Positions 1 to 4,188 of a DNA stretch of 5,304 nucleotides are shown piece after piece. How positions within the stretch are numbered: position 1 is the stretch's first letter; every line of letters starts with the position of its first letter. Source of the DNA: Spirochaetaceae bacterium. Its GTDB lineage: Bacteria > Spirochaetota > Spirochaetia > SZUA-6 > Fen-1364. The translations under genes and the position numbers were made by a program. The stretch covers positions 3,551 to 8,854 of the forward strand of contig PMDT01000108.1 in the NCBI GenBank assembly GCA_003154555.1. Direction: 5' to 3'. A model generated the notes under the pieces. That model was not told the DNA's origin and searched no databases. It saw only the letters and a program-made list of their open reading frames with translations.

Positions 1-1
1 C

Positions 2-487
2 TGGATCGTCGACCTCGACGGCCGCCCGACCACGGATGCCAGTCTGTATCCCGAGAAAGCATCTCTCGCCCCCGCGGCAGGCCACAAAGGCTTCGGGCTT
101 GCCCTCCTCGTCGAAGCGCTGGCAGCGCTCGTGAGCGGCGCCGCGGCGACCTGGGGGGTCGGATCGTGGATGATCGGTGACCTTGCCCGACCGACGGAGC
201 ACGGGGCCGCATTCATCGCGATGGATCCGGCTGTTTTCGGCGGCCGGAAGGAATTCCTGGAGCGCGTCGATGCGCTGATCGATGAAATCCATGCCGCACC
301 GCCCGTCGAAGGAGGCGACCCGATAATCGTTCCCGGCGAGCGGGAGCATGCGCACCAGGCGCGGGTGCGGCGGGAAGGTCTCGTGCTTTCACCCGATGTC
401 GCGGAGAATCTTGCCCTTGCCGCGCAGATGACGGGGCTCGCCCTGTCACAGTACCTGTCGTCGCCGGCGTCCCACGACCGCCGATAG
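2..487 (+). CDS. Ldh_2-family malate/L-lactate-type dehydrogenase, C-terminal part (5' end outside window)
   Basis: The frame is open from the first complete codon at base 2 to a TAG at 485-487, giving 161 residues. Family members are about 330-360 residues, so this is roughly the C-terminal 45%. The family is the Rossmann-independent NAD(P)-dependent oxidoreductases of the malate/lactate dehydrogenase type (Ldh_2: archaeal MDH, ComC, AllD, YiaK, DpkA). These reduce or oxidise 2-oxo/2-hydroxy acids, ureidoglycolate or cyclic imino acids in the cytoplasm. Visible family signatures, in order: VDLDGRPTTDASLYP (fragment residues 3-17), the conserved block LAPAAGHKGFGLALLVEALA (22-41) followed by LSGA-like VSGA, the FLERVDALIDEI helix, and the late VPGERE motif near the C-terminus. 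The Met/Val codon at 131 is internal and not the true start. The substrate cannot be told from this half of the protein, and the N-terminal catalytic part is missing. It faces the neuB-like gene tail to tail, 8 bases away. The family is confident; the substrate is unknown. Confidence 0.88.
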   Translation, partial: WIVDLDGRPTTDASLYPEKASLAPAAGHKGFGLALLVEALAALVSGAAATWGVGSWMIGDLARPTEHGAAFIAMDPAVFGGRKEFLERVDALIDEIHAAPPVEGGDPIIVPGEREHAHQARVRREGLVLSPDVAENLALAAQMTGLALSQYLSSPASHDRR

Positions 488-495
488 CAGTACCT

Positions 496-1590
496 TCAGA
501 TCAGGTCGGCCCACTCGATGCCTTCGCCGTCGGGAACCGATCTTCGCGCCCGCGCGCCGACCACGAGGTGGAGGAACTCGGGACCAAGGCCAGGCCGGAG
601 AACTTTTTCCGTCCTGAGCACGGCCACCGCGTCCTGGTCGATGATGTCGCCCTTGCCGATTGGGCGAATAGCGTGGATCGACCTGTTCGTGCGCGCATAG
701 TTTGCCTGTTCCGCCGGGGCCAGCTCCTTGATGCCGGTGCCCTGCGTCGCGGCAACCCGCTTGTCGCCAAATTCCCGGCGCAGCTTTGCCAGGGTGCCGT
801 CCCGGCCTGTCGCCTCCGCTTCACGGATCGCGCTCACCATGCGCGCGAACTGCGCAGGCTCAAGAGCAATGGGGTCATCAAGACCGCTGCCCTGCCGGGA
901 AAGCGTGAAGTGCTTCTCAATCACGGAGGCACCATGTGCCACAGCGAGTGCAGGCACGAGGACGGGATCCATCGAATGGTCGGAAAGGCCCACCTCGACG
1001 CCGAACACGGCGCGCAGGCTCTGGAGCACGGACACGTTGTACTGCTCCTCGGGAGCGGGATACGACGTGATGCAATGGAGCAGAACGATCCTGTCCCTGC
1101 CGGTGATTGCAAGGGCCCGCTCGATGTCGCCAAGGAGTGAGACGCCTGAGGACAGGAGCAATGGCAGCCCATAGCCGGCCGTCTCTTCCAGCAGGGGCAG
1201 GTGGTTCAGCTCGGGTGAGGCTATCTTGACGGCCCGCACGCCGAGAGAGCGAAGCTCCCGCGCGCTCCTGATGCCGAACGGGGTGCAGAGGAAAAGCACG
1301 CCCGCTGCCTCGGTCATCTGCTTGAGAGCGCGGTAGAAGTCGACGCCTTTCTCCAGCGCCTTGAATTGCTCGTAGAGCGCGATCCTGCCGGTGGGAAGAT
1401 CGACCATTCCCGACAGGGGGTGAAGGATTTCCTCCGCGTGCACGAGCTGGAACTTGACGCAGTCTGCGCCGGCAGCCACGGCTGCCTCGATGAGCGCGCG
1501 TGCCTTTTCCAGGTCTCCCCGGTGGGAGGTGCCGAGCTCCGCAACGACCAGGCAGGGCGCGCCGCGGCCGACCGCGCGTTTTTCAATCAT
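496..1590 (-). CDS. NeuB-family N-acetylneuraminate / nonulosonic acid synthase with C-terminal SAF domain
   Basis: Predicted cytoplasmic enzyme of 364 residues, the usual length for the family. Members condense phosphoenolpyruvate with ManNAc or a related 6-deoxy sugar to give sialic, legionaminic or pseudaminic-type acids for surface glycans. The TIM barrel (about 10-265) shows AELGTSHRGD (17-26), GADCVKFQ (41-48), KIASPELNHLPLL (122-134), LHCITSYPAP (171-180), GLSDHS (201-206) and IEKHFTL (224-230). Glu18, His205 and His227 match the conserved Glu and the two metal-binding His of Neisseria NeuB. The C-terminal SAF/antifreeze-like domain (about 298-364) begins NYARTNRSIHAIRPIGKGD and carries the Arg (303) expected to reach into the partner subunit's active site. 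Oddity: after the HFTL motif it reads GLDDPIALEP, where family members usually have a PDH-type motif. Start choice: ATG at 1590 has AGAAG 8 bases upstream. ATG at 1596 is 2 residues longer with poor spacing, and TTG at 1632 lies in a hairpin with no ribosome site. No CMP-sugar synthetase (neuA) or epimerase (neuC) is in view, so the exact sugar is open. Confidence 0.9.
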   Translation of the reverse strand: MIEKRAVGRGAPCLVVAELGTSHRGDLEKARALIEAAVAAGADCVKFQLVHAEEILHPLSGMVDLPTGRIALYEQFKALEKGVDFYRALKQMTEAAGVLFLCTPFGIRSARELRSLGVRAVKIASPELNHLPLLEETAGYGLPLLLSSGVSLLGDIERALAITGRDRIVLLHCITSYPAPEEQYNVSVLQSLRAVFGVEVGLSDHSMDPVLVPALAVAHGASVIEKHFTLSRQGSGLDDPIALEPAQFARMVSAIREAEATGRDGTLAKLRREFGDKRVAATQGTGIKELAPAEQANYARTNRSIHAIRPIGKGDIIDQDAVAVLRTEKVLRPGLGPEFLHLVVGARARRSVPDGEGIEWADLI

Positions 1591-1598
1591 GATCATTG

Positions 1599-1603
1599 CT
1601 TCT
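1599..1603 (-). promoter_or_regulatory. Ribosome binding site deciding the neuB-like start
   Basis: AGAAG on the minus strand lies 8 bases before the ATG at 1588-1590. The competing ATG at 1594-1596 would leave only 2 bases of spacing, and the TTG at 1630-1632 has no purine-rich site. This modest match favours the shorter protein. Confidence 0.45.
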
Positions 1604-1631
1604 AGGATCGAGTGAAAGTGATCGTTTCGCA

Positions 1632-1671
1632 AGCGGTTTTTCGCACCGCTCGAGCCGCGGAAACGCGGCTC
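1632..1671. repeat. Two back-to-back hairpins between the dCTP deaminase and neuB-like genes
   Basis: This is an intergenic inverted-repeat pair. The first hairpin has arms GAGCCGCG (1652-1659) and CGCGGCTC (1664-1671), an 8-bp perfect stem with a 4-base loop. The second has arms AGCGGT (1632-1637) and ACCGCT (1645-1650), a 6-bp stem with a 7-base loop. A single base (1651) separates them. They start 9 bases after the dCTP deaminase stop codon and end 41 bases before the chosen neuB-like start. Neither is followed by a proper T-run on the minus strand (only TGCGAAACG), so they are not a classical terminator. They could be a weak or Rho-assisted terminator, an mRNA 3'-end stabiliser for the upstream cistron, or an attenuator that lowers neuB-like expression. 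Confidence 0.6.
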
Positions 1672-1680
1672 TCCTTCTTC

Positions 1681-2226
1681 TCAGGGCAGCGCCCGCCCGT
1701 CTGAATCCCGGAATATCCTGCTTCCCACCGTGCCACGCTGGCCCTGGTATTTGCCCGCGTAAGGGGTCCGCGTGGGCTTGTCCATCTGCGCAAAGACGAT
1801 CTGGCAGATGCGGCGTCCGCTCGCCAGCTTCAGGGGCAGCCTGTTCGCATTGAAAAGCTCCAGTGTGATCGTGCCCTCGAATCCCGGGTCCACCCAACCC
1901 GCATTCTGGATGAACAGGCCCATCCGGCCGATGGAGCTGCGGCCTTCGACGAACGCGGTGACATTCGCCGGCAGGCGGATGAGCTCCACGGTCGTGGCCA
2001 GGAGGAATGAATGCGGTGGGATGATGATTTCGTCCTTCTCAATCTTCACGTAGGGGAGCTCTGAATCCAGGCTGAGGCTTTCCAGGGTGTTCTCATCGAT
2101 CTTCAGGAAGTGCCGTCCCAGCCTCAGGTCGATTGAGGCCGGCTGCACCTGGTAGGGCTCCAATGGCTCGACCACGATCGTGCCGTCCGCCATCATTTTC
2201 CGCAAGGTGTCATCGGAAAGGATCAT
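1681..2226 (-). CDS. dcd: dCTP deaminase, probably the dUMP-forming bifunctional (DCD-DUT) type
   Basis: Predicted 181-residue cytoplasmic enzyme of the dCTP deaminase/dUTPase trimer superfamily, full length for the family. It deaminates dCTP; the bifunctional group carries on to dUMP and pyrophosphate, feeding thymidylate synthesis. Motifs: VQPASIDLRLG (27-37), VEGRSSIGRMGL (93-104), NAGWVDPGFEGTITLEL (108-124) and the C-terminal lid GKYQGQRGTVGSR (158-170). Glu123 lines up with the catalytic Glu138 of E. coli Dcd, and Arg96 with its Arg115. The AGWVDPGF segment matches the bifunctional enzymes of Mycobacterium tuberculosis (AGFIDPGF), Methanocaldococcus (AGWIDAGF) and Bacillus halodurans, whereas the monofunctional E. 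coli enzyme has AHRIDPGW there. These comparisons are from memory, so the bifunctional call is an inference. The start is the ATG at 2226: it has GAGGAG 7 bases upstream and overlaps the previous gene's stop as ATGA. A longer reading frame to 2397 only runs back into that gene. Expression is therefore probably translationally coupled. Confidence 0.95.
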   Translation of the reverse strand: MILSDDTLRKMMADGTIVVEPLEPYQVQPASIDLRLGRHFLKIDENTLESLSLDSELPYVKIEKDEIIIPPHSFLLATTVELIRLPANVTAFVEGRSSIGRMGLFIQNAGWVDPGFEGTITLELFNANRLPLKLASGRRICQIVFAQMDKPTRTPYAGKYQGQRGTVGSRIFRDSDGRALP

Positions 2227-3662
2227 TGCTGGGCTCCTCGGGACAGGTTCTCCCGGATCAGGCGCGCTTTCAGCTCGAAGAGCCTGTCCGAAAGGGAAAC
2301 CTTGTAGAGGTGGGGATTGATGAGGCGCTTGAAGGTATCGTCGAGCCGAGCCAGCTCGTCGCGCGCGCGCATCTGGATCGTCGCAAGCGGCGGCCACGGC
2401 GTGATCGTCCGTCCGGCTTTCATCTGCTGGCGCAGCAGCGGCGTGATGGCGTGATAGTCGGACAAGTGGAATGAACGATAGTCGCCGGTCGGGTGGTGGA
2501 AAGTATATGCCACGCCGGGCCGGGGCTCTTCCTCCGCCAGGCAGATGAGGTCCGCAAGCAGGTTGTTGTCTCCATTGGCAAAACGCCAGACCTGCTTGAT
2601 GCCGGGATTGGTGACCTTGTCAGGGTTGTTGGAGACCTTGATCGTGGGCACCCACGCCGAGCCCGATTGACGGGCGGCCATCTTGTAGACGCCCGACAGC
2701 GCCGGGTCGCCGGCGCCTGTGACGAGACTCGTGCCCACGCCCCAGATGTCGATGGGCGCGTTGTGCGCGACCAGTTGCTGGATGATGCTCTCATCCAGCT
2801 CGTTGGATGCCATGATGCGCGCACCGCCAAGTCCCGCCTGGTCCAGTCGGGCGCGGACCTTCTTGCTGAGATATTCGAGGTCCCCGCTGTCCAGGCGCAC
2901 ACCGAAGGCCGCGTGTCCCGCGTCGCGCAGCTTTTGACCGACGGCAATGGCGTTCTCGATGCCGCTGCCCAGGGTGTCATAGGTATCGATGAGAAGCACG
3001 GTGGCATCCGGGTACGCTTCGGCGTATTTCTCGAAGGCCTCGCGTTCGCTGCCGAACGCCATGATCCAGGAATGCGCCATGGTGCCGCGAACAGGGATGC
3101 CATAGAGCTTGCCCGCGAGCGTGTTTGACGTCGCAATCGCTCCGCCGATGAATGCCGCGCGGGACGCGGAAAGCGCGCCGTCAACGCCCTGCGCGCGGCG
3201 CAGTCCGAACTCGACGATGCCGCCTCCGCCCGCCGCAAGGCCGATGCGCGCGGTCTTTGTTGCGATGAGCGTCTGGAAATTGACGATTGCCAGGAGGGCG
3301 CTCTCGATGAGCTGCGCCTCCATGAGGGATGCATGGACGCGCACGAGCGGCTCGCCGGGAAAGGCAAGGGTCCCTTCGTCCATGCTCCAGATGTCGCCGT
3401 TGAATCGGAAACCCTTCAGGTAATCGAGAAAGTCCCTGCGAAAAATGCCCAGGCCGTCCAGGTAGGAGAGATCGTCATCCGAGAAGTGCAGCGATTCGAT
3501 CTGGGCGAGTGCCGTCTGCAGCCCCGCAAAGAGCGCAAAACCCCCATTGAAAGGTTGGCGTCGGAAGAACATGTCGAAGACGACCTGGGGATTCTCGTCG
3601 TGCAGGAAGAGGCCCTGCATCATTGAAAGCTCGTAGAAATCCGTCAGCAGGGTGAGATTCAT
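2223..3662 (-). CDS. pncB: Nicotinate phosphoribosyltransferase (NAPRT)
   Basis: Predicted 479-residue cytoplasmic enzyme of the Preiss-Handler NAD salvage pathway. It joins nicotinate and PRPP, with ATP, to give nicotinate mononucleotide. It is the longer PncB type (about 440-490 residues). Visible signatures: TLLTDFYELSMMQ (4-16) at the very N-terminus, FNGGFALFAGLQ (38-49), VEFGLRRAQG (150-159), GTMAHSWIMAF (193-203), DTYDT (226-230), VRLDSGD (255-261), ASNELDE (285-291) and the phosphate-binding loop GVGTSLVT (308-315). His197 in GTMAHSW is the expected auto-phosphorylated His that couples ATP hydrolysis to the reaction. The ATG at 3662 is the only start that keeps the conserved TDFYEL motif. 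It has no Shine-Dalgarno sequence and sits just 8 bases after the 3' end of the tRNA-Ala gene on the same strand, so the two are almost surely co-transcribed. The TGA stop overlaps the dcd start (ATGA). Nicotinamide phosphoribosyltransferase is a related family, but the length and motifs favour NAPRT. Confidence 0.95.
   Translation of the reverse strand: MNLTLLTDFYELSMMQGLFLHDENPQVVFDMFFRRQPFNGGFALFAGLQTALAQIESLHFSDDDLSYLDGLGIFRRDFLDYLKGFRFNGDIWSMDEGTLAFPGEPLVRVHASLMEAQLIESALLAIVNFQTLIATKTARIGLAAGGGGIVEFGLRRAQGVDGALSASRAAFIGGAIATSNTLAGKLYGIPVRGTMAHSWIMAFGSEREAFEKYAEAYPDATVLLIDTYDTLGSGIENAIAVGQKLRDAGHAAFGVRLDSGDLEYLSKKVRARLDQAGLGGARIMASNELDESIIQQLVAHNAPIDIWGVGTSLVTGAGDPALSGVYKMAARQSGSAWVPTIKVSNNPDKVTNPGIKQVWRFANGDNNLLADLICLAEEEPRPGVAYTFHHPTGDYRSFHLSDYHAITPLLRQQMKAGRTITPWPPLATIQMRARDELARLDDTFKRLINPHLYKVSLSDRLFELKARLIRENLSRGAQQ
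2234..2239 (-). promoter_or_regulatory. Strong ribosome binding site of the dCTP deaminase gene
   Basis: GAGGAG on the minus strand lies 7 bases upstream of the ATG at 2224-2226, inside the last codons of the nicotinate phosphoribosyltransferase gene. It fixes the start at 2226 and supports translation within a polycistronic message. Confidence 0.8.
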
Positions 3663-3670
3663 GGGTGGTA

Positions 3671-3743
3671 TGGAGGATGGGGGAGTCGAACCCCCGACCT
3701 ACAGATTGCGAACCTGCCGCTCTACCAACTGAGCTAATCCCCC
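3671..3743 (-). tRNA. tRNA-Ala, anticodon CGC
   Basis: A complete 73-nt cloverleaf without encoded CCA. Acceptor stem GGGGGAT / ATCCTCC (7 bp) contains the G3:U70 pair, the main alanine identity element. D arm is GCTC-AGTTGGTA-GAGC. Anticodon arm is GCAGG-TTCGCAA-TCTGT, reading CGC for GCG codons. The variable loop is 5 nt (AGGTC). The T arm is GGGGG-TTCGACT-CCCCC and the discriminator base is A. The anticodon stem closes with G:U pairs at both ends (27:43 and 31:39), slightly weak but acceptable. The base run after the discriminator is TACCACCC, so CCA must be added by the nucleotidyltransferase. The gene lies about 25 bases downstream of a good promoter and directly ahead of pncB. Confidence 0.95.
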
Positions 3744-3750
3744 GATAGCG

Positions 3751-3770
3751 GAGCCGCAGCTCCACGGCTC
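3751..3770 (-). repeat. Short inverted repeat in the tRNA precursor 5' leader
   Basis: On the minus strand GAGCCG and CGGCTC form 6-bp arms around an 8-base loop, with an alternative 5-bp GGAGC/GCTCC stem inside. It would occupy nearly the whole leader between the predicted transcription start and the tRNA 5' end, so it may be removed by RNase P. Its role is unknown, and it may be only a by-product of GC-rich sequence. Confidence 0.4.
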
Positions 3771-3775
3771 GCGCA

Positions 3776-3805
3776 ACTATAGGCAACGCAAGGGATTGAG
3801 GTCAA
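3776..3805 (-). promoter_or_regulatory. Sigma70-type promoter for tRNA-Ala and the pncB-dcd unit
   Basis: On the minus strand the -35 box is TTGACC (3805-3800) and the -10 box is TATAGT (3781-3776), each one base from consensus, with an 18-bp spacer. The expected transcription start is near 3769, about 25 bases before the tRNA 5' end. The bases after the -10 box are GC-rich (TGCGCGAG), the type of discriminator common at stringently controlled stable-RNA promoters. No other promoter-like site fits between here and pncB. Confidence 0.7.
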
Positions 3806-3809
3806 GACC

Positions 3810-3849
3810 CCGGCCTCCTTCACGCGTCTTGATGCGTGAAGGAGGCCGG
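3810..3849 (-). terminator. Perfect 16-bp hairpin, probable terminator of the lipoprotein gene
   Basis: Arms CCGGCCTCCTTCACGC (3810-3825) and GCGTGAAGGAGGCCGG (3834-3849) pair without mismatch around an 8-base loop. The hairpin begins 32 bases after the lipoprotein stop codon. The downstream tract on the minus strand is only GTCTTGACC, a poor T-run, and it merges with the -35 box of the tRNA promoter. On the plus strand it is followed by AGTGTTTC, also weak. No plus-strand gene leads into it, so the minus orientation is favoured. Confidence 0.65.
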
Positions 3850-3881
3850 AGTGTTTCAAGGGACGAGGTGACCGAGCTCGC

Positions 3882-4064
3882 TTAATTGCCCCGCTGCGGG
3901 TACTGGCGCTGGTTCTGCGAGGGATCCTGGGGCTGACCGCGCCGTTCGTTCCCCTGTTCCTGACGCTGACCTTGCGGGGGAATGCCTCTCCAGTGCACCC
4001 ATCCGACGCAACCGGTAAGGGACAAGACAAGCACGAAAGCCGCGAGGGCAAGTAGCTTTTTCAT
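3882..4064 (-). CDS. Small predicted lipoprotein with Gln/Arg/Gly/Pro-rich tail
   Basis: A 60-residue protein that I do not recognise as a named family. It starts MKKLLALAAFVLVLSLTGC: two Lys, a hydrophobic core and the lipobox LTGC, so signal peptidase II should cut before Cys19 and lipid be attached there. Val follows the Cys. With no Asp at +2, outer-membrane sorting would be expected in a Gram-negative host. The mature part is only 42 residues: a short aromatic segment (VGWVHWRGIPP, 20-30), then a low-complexity tail (31-60) with ten Gln and five Arg plus Gly, Asn and Pro, and no Cys. The tail is probably disordered. The start is ATG at 4064, with AGGAG 6 bases upstream. A longer in-frame extension to 4196 has no such site and would run across the lon terminator. 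It lies alone between the lon and tRNA-Ala transcription units with a hairpin on each side, so it is probably transcribed by itself. Function unknown. Confidence 0.8.
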   Translation of the reverse strand: MKKLLALAAFVLVLSLTGCVGWVHWRGIPPQGQRQEQGNERRGQPQDPSQNQRQYPQRGN

Positions 4065-4070
4065 TGTGGA

Positions 4071-4075
4071 CTCCT
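4071..4075 (-). promoter_or_regulatory. Ribosome binding site of the small lipoprotein gene
   Basis: AGGAG on the minus strand with 6 bases to the ATG at 4062-4064. It selects the 60-residue lipoprotein start over the upstream in-frame codons and is good evidence that this short gene is real. Confidence 0.75.
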
Positions 4076-4130
4076 GACAGAATATACCGACGCATTGCTG
4101 CCGGGTCCGTTCGGAGCCGTACACTTCTCC

Positions 4131-4173
4131 AAAAGCCTGTCGGGGCGGCGGGTGCCGCACGGCACCCGCCCCG
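4131..4173 (-). terminator. Rho-independent terminator after lon
   Basis: On the minus strand the outer arms CGGGGC / GCCCCG (4173-4168 and 4146-4141) and inner arms GGGTGCC / GGCACCC form a 13-bp stem. There is a 3-base bulge on the downstream arm (4147-4149) and a GTGC loop. A TTTT run follows at 4134-4131 after six bases. It lies 15 bases past the lon stop codon and well before the lipoprotein start. Confidence 0.7.
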
Positions 4174-4188
4174 GCTTCGGAGAGTTCT

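Noticed and set aside
568..1140. 190-residue plus-strand open frame opposite the neuB-like gene
   Set aside because: It is antisense to a gene with strong family motifs, has no recognisable domain, and is the sort of long shadow frame expected in GC-rich DNA.
1591..1632. 14-residue longer NeuB-like protein from TTG at 1632
   Set aside because: The TTG has no ribosome site and falls in an intergenic hairpin. The extra residues do not resemble a NeuB N-terminus.
2227..2397. N-terminal extension of the dCTP deaminase
   Set aside because: The extra 57 residues are a second-frame reading of the pncB 3' end. The ATG at 2226 has a strong GAGGAG site and starts the conserved MILSD sequence.
2493..3128. 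211-residue plus-strand frame opposite pncB
   Set aside because: Antisense shadow of a clear NAPRT gene, with no motif and no ribosome site that I can support.
2420..3367. 315-residue minus-strand frame inside pncB
   Set aside because: Its composition is dominated by Arg, Ser and Ala, typical of an out-of-frame reading of a GC-rich gene. The real pncB frame covers it fully.
3671..3743. tRNA 3' end as an integration site for a mobile element
   Set aside because: No second copy of the tRNA 3' segment and no integrase are present in the window. The neighbours are housekeeping genes.
1652..3770. Two similar 20-base inverted repeats (1652-1671 and 3751-3770), both GAGCCGC...CGGCTC
   Set aside because: They match at about 15 of 20 positions, but most of that is the GC-rich arms. 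Two copies in a GC-rich window is weak evidence for a repeat family. A genome-wide search for the arms would be decisive.
4081..4086. TATATT as a -10 box for the lipoprotein gene
   Set aside because: Transcription would begin within the AGGAG ribosome site, and no -35 box sits at the right distance. The lipoprotein promoter remains unlocated.
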